A DNA stretch of 64,000 bases from Lota lota (lineage: Eukaryota; Chordata; Actinopteri; Gadiformes; Lotidae). The position numbers and the translations under genes were made by a program. Below are positions 1 through 12,074 of this stretch, one piece after another (position 1 is the first letter of the stretch; each line of letters starts with the position of its first letter). Under the pieces are notes generated by a model. The model did not search any database, had not been told where the DNA came from, and saw only the letters and a list, made by a program, of their open reading frames with translations. The stretch is from NCBI GenBank assembly GCA_026745465.1, contig JACYXH010000278.1, positions 2,150,285 to 2,214,284 of the forward strand. The letters are read 5' to 3'.

Positions 1-1239
<1,239 letters not shown>

Positions 1240-1493
1240 TGGGCAAAATTACCTCTGGTTTTGAACTGCAGTGATTTAAGTTTGATATTCTACATTCACT
1301 TTTTCCCCTTTGTAGAACACAATAGCTCTTTTTGAAAGAAGAACTGATATCTTCCAGAGAAGTCTTTTTGTAAAGACTGTAAATTGAATGATATTTCACT
1401 CTTAGTTCGCTGAGTATCAGAAACTATTTTGATGGTATTCAAAATAAATGGCTTTGAAAGTCAAGCTGTGATGCTCTTTTCCTGTTGAGGGAT
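1240..1493 (-). repeat. Dispersed repeat, copy 1 (inverted relative to 24278-24500)
   Basis: The reverse complement of this stretch aligns over about 220 bp with 24278-24500. It shares words such as AAAAGAGCATCACAGCTTG against AAAAGCGCATCACAGCTTG, GATACTCAGCGAA, and AATATCAAACTTAAATCAC. By eye the copies differ at roughly one base in five. In both, one frame reads a similar short peptide (SLYKKTSLEDI here, SLYNKTTLEEI in the other), so the repeat may carry a decayed coding piece. The family is not recognised. Confidence 0.75.
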
Positions 1494-2499
1494 GCAGCAA
1501 AATGGCGAAATTATTATTCACAGCCATCCTACAAATTATTATGTTGATGTATTTACTCATTCGCAATAGTTGGCTTTGCGGTGCATTTTGGTCACATGTT
1601 CACAGAGAATTCCAGTACAATCCGGGTACTATGGGAGAAATGTACTATACGTTTAAAGGAAATATAATCATATGTTATGTGAATGAAATAACTGTGGAAA
1701 AGGGTGGAGAGTCACCAAAGGGTGACTCACCTATAAATAAACCTTAGGTGAGTCTAAGTAATTAAGCCTTCCCTTGGATATGTTTTGCTGATTGCGTAGG
1801 ATGATGTGATTGGTTAACGTATAGAGGATGGATCCACAGAGTAGAACATATAATCTAATCTAGTTCATGGTGACCAGCTAGCAATCTAGCTCAGGCTTTT
1901 GTGTTGCTGGTTAGGTGCTTTTACGACAGACGCGTATCTAATAAACAATGTGAAAAGCGAAATTGTTACATCAGCCGCGATGCAAATATGGGGCCGCTCA
2001 GATGTCAAGGACGTTTTTCATTTTTTAATCTCGATTTACTGATTCTGAGCCACTGAAGAGGAAGCTGCGAGAAGAGACATGGGGGTTATAAATCATCTCT
2101 CCTTCTTGGGTTTTGTAGAAGTTTGATCAAATCCAGGGCACAAGTTTCCAGTCGGATTCTTCCAAAAAGACCGCGGAGTCAATGCTTCACGTTCAATACT
2201 CATGGCTCATGCTGGATACCCAAAACAACCACCAGAGTCCTTCTGTGGTCCCAATTATCTCTGCTTAATTCTGCAAATAAAATTCTGCGTACTCTCCCAT
2301 ACTTCTCCCATTATTTATCGCAAAACACAGTAACTTAAAGCATATGACAAGGGCGGGGCTCTCAGTTACCTCCAATCATTACCTGTTATCATACAAAAAG
2401 GTGTAACCCACAGATTGCTATTGGGTTACTGTTATTCAAACAAGCCAATCACAAACTGCCTACACTCTCTCTAGGCTAAAGACTTGGTGGGGTGTGATA
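1494..2499. other. Intergenic; possible old solo LTR near 1690-1968
   Basis: No gene is recognised. From about 1690 (TGTGGAAAAGGG) to 1968 (TTGTTACA) the sequence starts TG, ends CA and carries a late AATAAA-like word (TAATAAACAATG), as LTRs do. No matching target duplication or second copy was found, so the call is weak. The rest holds nothing I can name. Confidence 0.25.
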
Positions 2500-3035
2500 C
2501 CTGGGCCAGATGGGCCCCAGACCTGTTGATCTGAGGGGGATCTGTCGTTGGGCTGTGAGACAAGGGAAGGACCATTAGGGTTTGGAGACAGACGTGTGGC
2601 AGGGAGAACACACATACATTGTTTGAACAACTCCTCAAGTGTAGTGGAGTGATTGTGACCAATGTTTGGCAGGGAGGGGGATTAATAAAAGAATGAAGGT
2701 AAATACACAAATCAACTAAAGGTGGGGGTCAGAGACAGGGATCTGTTATTGGGTTGTGAGACAAGGGAAGGGCCATTTTATGCTAATGCCAACCCCTCGG
2801 TTGCTCCGTTGATCAATTGCTTTAAGAACAAAAGGGGGTTAGAAACAGAGGCAGGGAGGAGGATGAGAACAGGATGAAGGTAAATATACATAATTTGTTT
2901 GATCAACTCAAACTGTGGTTCAGCTAAAGGGATCTGGCACTGAGGGGCGTGAGAGCAGGGAAAAGGTGTCATCAACTAACAGTGGGGGTCAGAAACAGGG
3001 CTCTGGCAGGGAGGGAGAAAACAGCATAAGGCAAA
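2500..3035. repeat. Degenerate tandem array, about 190-210 bp units
   Basis: A block reading GGGATCTGTTATTGGGTTGTG followed by AGACAAGGGAAGG occurs near 2529 and 2739, and in weaker form near 2930. Shared flanking words are GATGAAGGTAAATA (about 2692 and 2873) and GGGGGTCAGAAACAGG (about 2719, 2832 and 2980). The units have diverged and gained or lost sequence. No coding role is visible. The G- and A-rich strand bias is strong. Confidence 0.65.
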
Positions 3036-3139
3036 ACTATATCTAACTTTTTAACAATTAATACAATCCTCAACATTCCTCTGTTTGAGACTTCTAAGTC
3101 TCACCAATCCAATGAATACAATCCTCAACAGTTTCAACA

Positions 3140-3740
3140 TAAATTGGTAAGAGCTCTACGCTTACCAGCTGTCGGCTGGTTTACTTGGGGCTTTGATGAT
3201 GATGGCGAGATGCCATGGCAAGATGCCATCCTGTTGGTGCTCAGAAGTGTGACCGCAGTGTCTATCATGCACCTTTTGGCAACACAAGCTCAGGGTTCTC
3301 ACTGTACCCCGCTGGGTGTCACCGGACCTGGAATACTGGGGAAGACCCCCTGCGCTTCTCAAGGGGGTTCCCCTAGGCAGTGACGTCTTACATGGTGGTC
3401 TTCAAAGACACCTTGTTGACGGGTTGTCAGACTGATCTGGCAGAGGTTCAGGACGCCTCAGGTGGACCTGTTCGCGTCCAGAGAGAACACCCACTGCGGA
3501 ATGTGGTTCTCTCCCAACCTGCAGGATCGTCCTTAGTTGGGGAAACACGAGATGGCACACACGCCTGGGCCGTGGGCTCTCTTGTATACATTCCTGCTGC
3601 TTCAGCTGATTCACCGTCTTCTTGAGCGGATCAGACAGGAGGTACGTCGCTCATTCTGGTGGCCCAGGACAGTTCGCCCCCCAACCAATCTGTCAGGGTT
3701 TCTAGCCATTCCTTTTTGACATGGCTAGATTTGATCTTCA
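3140..3740 (+). mobile_element. DIRS-like retrotransposon fragment (RNase H region), fossil
   Basis: The plus strand encodes pieces typical of the RNase H end of DIRS1-like elements, notably VDLFASRENTHCG, where animal DIRS copies have a VDLFAS.EST.C motif. A proline-rich segment and a stretch like LLERIRQEVRRSFWWP follow. DIRS elements use reverse transcriptase plus a tyrosine recombinase and lack ordinary LTRs. Only about 600 bp is visible, with no recombinase and no ends. It is clearly broken, with several breaks, and appears old. An alternative is a related retroelement with similar RNase H. Confidence 0.6.
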
Positions 3741-4390
3741 AGTCAGTAGCATGCAGGCATGTTTATAAAGTACGATTTTTTATCTTATTTTGAGCTAAAT
3801 TGTAATATGTGGTGTGAATATATTGCATGTTGTTGTGTGTATTTTCAACAGATCCTTCAATTTGGATTGGATTGGCCTCTGAACACCGGTATATCATCAA
3901 CAATATACGGTGATAAAGGGGCAATTGCTTGTGTTTTAGAATCTCACTTCCCAAAGAGTCAAACAGTGTCACCTGTGTGTCAGTCAGTTGGCATTTGGTT
4001 TACTAGCAACGCTAGTAGAAACCCGAAAAAACTGTACGCTACTTCTCACACAAGTGAGTTGAAGAGCGAGTCTGTTACGTTATCTCCACCTACCCTCTCT
4101 GGCGGAAAGGCCACTGCTGTGTGATGGAAAACGCATCAATAACTGTGCACCATTTGTGATTTCTTTCCTGGGAATGTTGCCAAAGACATCCAGTTCGTAG
4201 CATTCATAATACCACAAATTGAAGGGCATTCATCGGTGGGCCATAGGCTCCATCACCATTGTGATACCTCATTCGGCGATAGATAGTGACTCAAGACATT
4301 TATTTATATGAAAATCTTTGAGATTATGACTTGAAAATAATCAACAATATCCCCACCCAACTTTCACATTAATTTATTAGTCAATATTGC
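3741..4390. other. No recognisable feature
   Basis: A 121-codon open stretch on the plus strand (3759-4124) has no domain I recognise and no coding-like composition. It is probably a chance frame. Confidence 0.4.
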
Positions 4391-4640
4391 TGTGGGAGTG
4401 TGTGTGGATAATGGCTGGTTTAAGCACCCTCACCTGGCTGAGTCTGATTGGACTCTGGGCTGGGTGAGGCTGGACACCTATTGCACACGGAGTAATCAGT
4501 GTGCACAGGTTCAACCAGCCATCTCCACACACACTCAGTTCTCCTAGATGGCAACATGGAACACCAGGCCATATATTTTTTTCAACAAACCTTTACAATA
4601 AAACGGTCTTTCAACACCACCATCCTGCATCCTTTTGTCT
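4391..4640 (+). repeat. Interspersed repeat with internal hairpin, possibly a solo LTR
   Basis: It starts TGTGGGAGTGTGTGTGGAT and shares about 75 bp with 60126-60200, including the common word GAGTCTGATTGGACTC. Bases 4399-4419 (GTGTGTGGATAATGGCTGGTT) pair almost fully with 4512-4533, giving a long imperfect hairpin. A late AATAAA at about 4599 and the TG start are LTR-like, but no target duplication was found. The copy at 60.1 kb is only the first part. Confidence 0.45.
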
Positions 4641-5196
4641 TGAGGAGCCCAATAGAAGTCACCTAAGTAGAGCTAAGTAGCATGTAGCATGGACCTTACT
4701 ACAATTGCCTATAACTTTGGGGCAATATTTTCAATAGGGAGACACCAGGTAGTCAGAATCAACAGCCATCTTAGCGCTTCCATCTCCACTGGTACAGTGG
4801 TCTCGCAGTGCTCTTCAGCCAGTACATCGACAACTGCAGAAGCCCAGACCCAGACATGACTTGCATCAAATACTCTATACAGTCATTATCAACACCACAA
4901 ACACAGACGGAGGTCTCCAGCCTGAGATGGATGAGTTGGGGATGCAGGGGGAATGACCTTGACCTTAATGCCTCCCAATGATACTTCAAGGACATTGACG
5001 TCCACCATGAACACATCTCATCTCGAAAACTCAATGGCCAACACATTGAGAGGCTGAAGGAACTAGGCCGTAGTCAACCAAATAAATCTTTGTAGATGGA
5101 AATTCAACAAACTCTTCGACCATCAATTGGTCCATCGCGGGGAAAAAATGTATCTGCATGTTATCTTTAGATTGACTTAATTGGCCACAGTGCTCT
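4641..5196. other. No recognisable feature
   Basis: No frame, splice signal or known repeat stands out here. Confidence 0.4.
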
Positions 5197-5240
5197 CTAC
5201 TCTACCTGGTAGCCAGGTACAGTGCTACCAGGTAGAGTAG
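5197..5240. repeat. Perfect 17-bp inverted repeat
   Basis: The left arm CTACTCTACCTGGTAGC (5197-5213) is the exact reverse complement of GCTACCAGGTAGAGTAG (5224-5240), with a 10-base spacer. It could form a cruciform or RNA hairpin. It may be the fused ends of a small foldback element. Confidence 0.9.
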
Positions 5241-5272
5241 TGCTGTTTGGAGGAAGTGCTGTTTGGAGGAAG
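5241..5272. repeat. 16-bp tandem duplication
   Basis: TGCTGTTTGGAGGAAG occurs twice head to tail with no mismatch, directly after the inverted repeat. This suggests a local repair or replication-slippage event at the hairpin. Confidence 0.9.
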
Positions 5273-5829
5273 TCAGTGGGTTTAAGACACAATCTTGGTT
5301 AAAGCAGAGCTTCAATGTAAAGCGGGTCACTGACCAGATGAGCCACGGTGTTCAGCGTTGGGCAGCGCCGCATAGTAGAAAGACAACAAACATCGGAAGA
5401 TTCAAATTTAGGTATTGTTCTGTGTATAATGTAATGGGTACCTATGGATGCTGCTGCGATACGTACCAAGGTGCCAATTGTGATATGTTCACACTGGAAG
5501 CCTATCAAGAGTTAAACATGAAAGTTAACAGAGGATTGCCGAAAAGATGGGGAAGAAAATGCATTTTAGACGATATGCCTACATTCTTGTCATCCTTTTT
5601 AACAAAATGATGCCACACAAAAAATATATGACATGGTGTTAAAAAGTTTTGAGCCGACTAGCATTCTCCATTAAGTTGGGCGAGTTCAAAGAAAACTTCA
5701 GGTCAACCAATCAGTTCTACAAGCTTTCGACAGACGCTTCATTCAATCAGAATCATCTTCAACAACAGCCTGGTTTGGAATTATGCAAAAGGTCCACTTC
5801 AACCCCGTCAAGAAAATAAGCAAAATAAT
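5273..5829. other. No recognisable feature
   Basis: A 115-codon open stretch (5263-5610, plus) contains no recognised domain. The remainder is AT-rich and featureless to me. Confidence 0.4.
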
Positions 5830-6508
5830 GTACTCGAATGGCCACGAAAGTTTATATTTTTTCTCTTATTTTCCTTTGTTGAAATACATCTTACCCAAAA
5901 TGCATGCATTGCATAGAAATTCCTAAAATAATAAAATCATTTTTTTTCTACAAACTCCACCATATTCTTGTTCAACAGGTCCCCAAGTACCTCTGTGCTG
6001 ATTTTGAAGTGTTTTTATGGTCACATTTGTTTGTAATGACATTCTAAACTCATCCCCAATACACATGCATTACTATATAGGCAGATATAAAAAAATGCAT
6101 GATTTTCTTTACTCAAAATATTTTCTACAAACTCAACAATATTCTTGACCAACATGGCCCAAGGTACCTCTGTAATGATTCTCAAGTTGTTTAACTGCAG
6201 CAGCTTTTAATAATTACACCTATTATACATCCAAATGTGCAGCATGATGAGCTGATTGCTCATATGAAATATCTCAACTTTTGGATTTTCCAATACACAT
6301 ACATTGTACTCAACCTTCAAAACTCAACCTTCAAAAAGGGACACAGACAGACTGAACAAGCTGAGCTCACAAACTGGCAGGAAATTAACTGTTGGTACCA
6401 TACAACTGGTTCATACACAGACATGTACACATAAATACGTATGCAAACATACATACACATACGTAAATACACATTCAAGTTATACGTAAATACACATACA
6501 CATACATA

Positions 6509-9391
6509 CGGGTGCCAATATTTTATGTAGCAAAATATAAACTTACATTTCTAAGGTCTTACCCCTCAATTCTGTTCCTTATGTATCAATTAAGTGAAAA
6601 AAATACATCAATAAAATATTGATGTTTAGAGGTTGCTCACAGTCATCAAATAGTTCTTCAAAATGCGTAATATCTGCTTTTGAAGATTTGGTAGTTGGAT
6701 TGCTATAAATCAAGATTTTAGCAATACTTAACTCTTATTGAAACTTTTCAATAACAGTTGTACATTTAAAGACTGCTTTTAAATATGTATTTTAAATGTT
6801 AATATCAATAGATTCAAATATTATCAATTTAATTTAATTCCAAGATTACTAATTTCTGGTTCCTGTTTAATCAGTTTCTGCCATTTTACAAATACCATGC
6901 TGAAAATTGAGATTATTTCAACAGTTCAGATAGTTAAGACACTTTATACAGATTATCATGGATTGCAAAATAAATATAACTGTATGGTTAGTTGGAAGCA
7001 CATATGACTCAATTACTGGGTCCAAGTTGCCTTCATATCGCCAAGTCTTTGGGAGGTTTCTTCATTTACACCGAATTCAGAATCATTCCATTCAGGAAAG
7101 TGCTAAAGTCACAACAAAAGAACTATCAGACTTCTGGCTAAAAGCCAGAAATCCAACAAAACAAGAGTACAATATTATCACAAAGATAAAGCAGCTGCAT
7201 GTTACACGGCAGGCTCTTTGGAAAAGCGCTACACGAAGATCTGACACTCAGAAGTCAAAAGAAAAGTCCTTTGAAGACATGATGGAGGATATTTTTGATG
7301 TAGCACACCAAGACACGCTTCCTATGATAAAGAACCCTGAAGACAAAGAGTTCTTACTCGCCCAAAGAGAAAAGTGTAGAAGAGGAAGCATGGGTCCCGT
7401 TAAAACAAAGCTAGAACCATTAGAAAAGCGTAGAGAAGAAAGGTTCGACACTGAAAGGAAAAGAGTAGTGAAAGAAGAAGACAGACAAACAAATTCAGGA
7501 TGAAGAACCGAGAGAGACCATAGAAGACTTTGACTCTAATGACAGAAAATCTGAAGACGATGTTGAGTATACTCCTCAACGCAAAAGATTTAAAGAAATA
7601 GCAGAAGAAAAACAAGCATTGCGAGTAGTGACACCTGCCCTAGCAGCCGCCTTAGACAGAACTAAAGTGAGTGACAGAAATGCTACCGATATCACGGCTG
7701 CCACAATCCGAGTGCTTGGTCATGATCCAGAAGAATATACGGTCAAATGCGAGTCCATAAGGCAAGCTCGAAGGCAAAATAGGGAGACGATGGCATCTGA
7801 AATCCGAAGTTCGTTTGATCCTCAAATTCCCCTGACCGTTCATTGGGATGGAAAGATGCTTATTGCTTTTACAGGAAAATAAAAAGTTGACAGATTGGCT
7901 GTCCTTGTTTCAGGTGAAGGAGTAATGAACCTTCTTGGTGTGCCTGGCTTGCCCAGCGGCACTGGTAATGACCAAGCTGCAGCTGTTGTAGCTTCCCTGG
8001 AAGAGTGGGGACTGAGTGACAGAATACATGCTATGTCCTTCAATACTACAAGCAGCAATACAGGAAAGTTTAATGGTGCATGTCCAATAATAGAAAAGAC
8101 TACCAAACATTAAGATCTTTCAAAGGCTTTCTGAGGCATGGCTGACAATAGATAAATGTGTTGTACAAAGTGCAATGGAAGACAAAGAAGCTAGAGTTGC
8201 ATTACAGTGAGTGGATGAGGTTCAAGCCTTCATTTATGGCCAGCTAACACAATTTCAGCCTAGGGATGACTACAAAGAGCTTTTGCAGCTCGCATTGATC
8301 TTTCTTGGAGTTGAAACCCCTGTCAACATGAGTATTCGGTCACCAGGAGCCTATCATTGGGTAAGATGGATGGCAAAGCTCCTCTACTGTCTGAAGATTT
8401 ATCTGTTTCGTGATCAGTTCTGTTTGACAACAAGAGAGCTCAATGGACTGCGAAACTTCAACATCTTTGTAGTCAGACTTTATCTTAGTGCATGGTTTAC
8501 AAGGTCCAACAGCCGCTAGCGCACCTCTCAATGATCTTCAATTGTATAAGAGCATTCTCAGCTATCCACACCTCAGCAAGAATCGTTTTACAGATGCTGC
8601 TGCTGTTTTAGGGCGTCATCTGTGGTATCTGAGCGAAGAAATGGTTTGGTTTACTTTTTTTGAGTAAGCAATGCTGAGAAAACGTATATGGTGACTGCTT
8701 TAGAAAAGCCAGCCTTGCCTGCCACCCATCGCATTGATCCTTCTGGAGTTGAATGTAAGAAGCTGTCAAACTTCGTGACCAAAAGAACAAAGTACATTTT
8801 TGTACGCCTTGGCTTGCATGATGGCTTCTTGACAAAAGATCCAGCTGATTGGGAACACAAGCTTTATTTTACCAGATCTACGATGAGAATAGCTGCACTC
8901 AAGGTCGTGAACAATGCTGCTGAACGGGGCGTGGCTTTGATAAAGTCATTTAACGCTGTTCTTACAAACCAAGAAGATCAGACGCAGTTTTTACTCCAGG
9001 TGATTGAGCGACACAGGCAGCTATATCCTGATTTAAAGAAGTCAACAGTTGTGAAGCTTTTACAATGAACATTAAATGCATTGTTCAAGCATTGTATTAT
9101 GTTGATTAAAATGTGTTTCTATGTTTTCCATGTGTTATAGCTACTCACAAAGTAGTAGCTAAGTTAAGAAACAAGGCATTCTTAACCTAGAAAGCCAACA
9201 ACAGAACAGTCCATGTTCAAACGTTTTTCAATGAAAATGTCACCCGATACTACAATTTCGAGTTCCATGAGCAACCCCTAAACATTGTTTAATCATCATG
9301 AATTTGTTTGTGCTTCTTCTCAATAACAAAAGGAAAAATATTGGGGGTTAAGACTTTGACATTTCTAAAATTAATTTTTTGTTGGCACCCG
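6509..9391 (+). mobile_element. DNA transposon of an unusual transposase family (nested copy)
   Basis: The ends are CGGGTGCCAA (6509-6518) and its exact reverse complement TTGGCACCCG (9382-9391). Similarity continues inward in inverted form, for example ACATTTCTAAGGTCTTACCCC on the left against the matching right-hand stretch ending near 9360. It contains one decayed gene (6958-9068). Both flanks are ACATAC tracts in the same orientation, so insertion into such a tract is the simplest reading. The tract also prevents target-duplication length from being read. I do not have a superfamily name for it. Confidence 0.65.
6958..9068 (+). pseudogene. Decayed transposase of an unnamed family
   Basis: Pieces in all three plus frames add up to one gene of roughly 650 residues. 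The N-terminal piece (6958-7503) has a conserved-looking stretch, DFWLKARNPT, then KNPEDKEFLLAQREKCRRGS. The middle (about 7504-8110) holds LTVHWDGKML and SFNTTSSNTGKFNGAC. The C-terminal part has RWMAKLLYCLKIYLFRDQF (about 8368-8424), GLRNFNIFVVRLYLSAWF, YLSEEMVWF and a final VNNAAERGVALIKSFN (about 8909-8956). I recall the same blocks in many uncharacterised arthropod, cnidarian and fish proteins. In those the middle block reads FDTT.SNTG, so the likely catalytic Asp is Asn here. There is a frame change near 7500, stops at 7880 and about 8110, and an apparently missing Cys/His-rich piece near 8110. It is inactive. The DDE/RNase H link is inference. Confidence 0.6.
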
Positions 9392-10500
9392 GGACACATA
9401 CATACACATACGCATACATGCATTCACACAAACATACGTACATATACATACGTACGTATACATACATAAACACATGTAAACATACGTATACATGCATATG
9501 TACACAAACATACTAGACATACATAAACACTCAAAAACTACATATACATAAGTACATATTTGTTTTAGGGATGGAACGGTTCAAGTAAATTACGACGCAT
9601 ACATACATACACATACTTTCAAACACAGATATAAATACTAGATATACATACTGACACAAACATACGTATATATTAGCACACATATCTAAACATACAAACG
9701 TACATAAACATAAGTACACTAAGCTAAACATATTTATCCATACTATACATACATATATATCTAAACAAAGATAGGAATGCATTAATACAAACATATGTAC
9801 ACATAACTAAACCTACGTATACATACGTATTATACATACATACGTATACATACGTATTATACATACATACGTATACATACGTATTATACATACATACGTA
9901 TACATACAGTACATATGTACAAAAACATACGTATGTAACACAAACCTTAACATACGTACAAGTATGTATACATACTTGTGTGCACAAACATACATACACA
10001 TGCTTAAACATAGATATACATCATATTTATACATCCATACGTACACAAACATACGTACAGATACACGAAATACGTACACACGTGTAACATACGTATGTAA
10101 ACAAACATACGTATACATGCATATGTTACTAGCAATACTCAAGCAACCATTCACAACACCCTAGCAACATCCCAGAGCCCCATAGCAACTGCCAAGTACA
10201 CCATAGAAAAAGCTTAGAACACCCTAGCAACCGTTCAGAACACCCTAGAAACTACCTAGACCACCATCACAACCGCCCAGAACTCCCTAACAAATGCCCT
10301 AAACATACTAGCAACCACCTTGAACAACAGATGTACATACATACCCAACAATATGTACACATAGGCCTCCCTAAAAATATGTTTGTACACGTACGTACAT
10401 TCAAATACGTGAACCTATGTACAAATAGTTAAATATACGTACACGTATGTTAATATACGTAAACATACATACGTATACAGGCACATAAACACATGTTATG
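9392..10500. repeat. ACATAC/TACGTA-rich satellite-like tract with 27-bp units
   Basis: It is a long purine/pyrimidine-alternating tract of ACATAC, ACGTAC and ATACGT words. At about 9816-9915 a 27-bp unit (ACATACGTATTATACATAC plus 8 bases) repeats three to four times. The tract is interrupted at 10128-10325 by another minisatellite. A shorter related tract lies at 6414-6508. Open frames rich in Tyr, Val, Cys and Met here are artefacts of the repeat. Confidence 0.85.
10128..10325. repeat. Minisatellite of CCCTAGCAAC/CAGAACACC units
   Basis: About ten degenerate units of the pattern ACCCTAGCAACCNNCCAGAAC occur here, a pattern I know as a common fish minisatellite. It sits inside the ACATAC tract. 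Confidence 0.8.
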
Positions 10501-10790
10501 GCAGTGCAAGTACAAATTCTTCAGGAATTGTAAGATTTGTAGGCCCAAGACCACTTGACTTGACTTTAACATCAAATTTAAAAGCTCCTGCAGTATAAAC
10601 ACTTGAAAATCAGCACAGAGGTACCTAGGGACATGTTGAACAGGAATATGGTGTAGTTTGTAGGAAACAATTTGATTAGATTATTTTATGATCTGCCTAC
10701 ATTGCAATGCATATATGTATTTCAACTAAGAAGAAAATAAGAATCTTTCCCATTCAAAAAACTATTGTGGCCATTTGAGTATACGAGGTG

Positions 10791-11021
10791 CACTTGATTG
10801 CACCATGAAGTCCACTTCAGCACATAAGTGCTTTACCGTACAAAGCAATGTAGAGGCACAATCGCTTTTTTAAGTGTCTTCTTAAGTGCGCTTCTGTGAA
10901 ATGTAGATGACGTGAACGCAGTCTCCCTTCCGGCGGCAGACACAGATCACATGAACTAATGAACTCTGCCCCGACAAACATAAGCACACCTTGTACACTG
11001 TAACTGTTCTTAATGTGTTAA
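10791..11021. other. No recognisable feature
   Basis: This is a short spacer between two mobile elements. Confidence 0.4.
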
Positions 11022-12074
11022 TTAAAAGGGGTCATGTTATGCACTCTGTGGTTAATCATTTCCTTTGGGAGTACTATTTGAATACGTTTACATGCCTTAA
11101 TGTAAACAAAATACACCTTATTATTCTAACACTGTTCATTGCTGCAGAACTGCTTTCAGCCACTGTCAAAAACGCTTGGTTTTAGCTCCTGTCTTTTAAA
11201 GCCCCCCCTCCCGATAACACCAGCCTGCTCTGATTCGTCAGCTGGCCCATCCTGTTGTAATTGGTCAAACACTTAGCGCGTATGTCGTCCATCTCACGTA
11301 TGGGAGTCCTGAGCAGCTGTCCACATTGCCTGTATCAATGGCTTCGGTTCAGCCATAAAACAGTATTTGTTGATAGTCATTCTTATTTTCATTATTAGGT
11401 TGTAGAACCTAACTGTTTTTTATCCCTACCCCTGCAGAACATCCACAACATTAAACTCTTCAACAAATGGCGTTGGGTCCTCAAACACCTCATCAAAGAA
11501 GAGTCTCATCAGTTCATCCACATGAACTGATGAGGCAAATAGTCACTTTGGGTTTTTAAACGAAGAACTTTTCTAAATCTACCTTCCTTGTACCTATGTA
11601 AAGTGTGCACATAATTATTTAAAATGTTTTATTTTATTTTTAATTAAAATCTTTTACAGAGTAAAAGTGGGCCTGTCCACATGTACCCACACCAATACAA
11701 TAGCCTTGTATTACATACATCCCCGGCTGTGGAACTCAGGATAACTACACTGTTGGGTATAAAGAGAATGGCCTCCACGTTACCGAGCTAAGTAAAAGTG
11801 ACTAACTATATTTGATGGAGGTCGTGCCAAACACCAGCCGAGAGGCGGGACTTTTGCACGTCCGTAATTTCTTGACGTAACATTATCACGGAAGTAAAGG
11901 CTGACCACAAACAAGTAGGCAGTTCAGGAGATGTTTAATGTGAGAGAGAAGACTCCCCCTGGTGTGGACCTTGAGCTTTGTAGCTTAGCAGACCTTATAC
12001 ATGGATATAAATAGCTATACAACAAATTAAAGGAAAGGGAAAAAACAGAAAAAGGCCTAATATGACCCCTTTAA
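11022..12074. mobile_element. TTAA-flanked MITE (piggyBac-like), about 1.05 kb
   Basis: TTAA at 11022-11025 is followed by AAGGGGTCATGTTATGC. The right end reads CTAATATGACCCCT before TTAA at 12071-12074. The ends are imperfect inverted repeats with the TTAA target of piggyBac-type elements, and the AGGGGTCATATTATG end is a very common fish MITE end. No transposase is visible. Inside, 11505-11534 is a perfect 13-bp hairpin (CTCATCAGTTCAT, 4-base loop). The 64-codon open stretch 10991-11185 overlaps the end and is not credible as a gene. Confidence 0.7.

Larger units (their letters stand above)
5830..10790. mobile_element. Palindromic element with inverted subterminal repeats, split by a later insertion
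   Basis: About 190 bp at the left end (5830-6020) matches the reverse complement of 10596-10790. Shared words include AATGGCCAC, CTACAAACTNCACCATATTC and GGTACCTCTGTGCTGATTTT. A second left copy follows at about 6060-6220 and a third may begin near 6290, so the left side has subterminal repeats in tandem. Between the arms are ACATAC/TACGTA-rich tracts (6414-6508, 9392-10500). The core transposon at 6509-9391 separates the two halves. Without it the element would be about 2.1 kb, a large MITE-like foldback. No flanking target duplication could be fixed. Confidence 0.65.

Noticed and set aside
3759-4124. 121-codon frame as a host gene
   Set aside because: No domain, splice context or coding composition supports it.
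9531-10164. Several Tyr/Val/Cys-rich open frames
   Set aside because: They arise from the ACATAC/TACGTA tract and its 27-bp unit.
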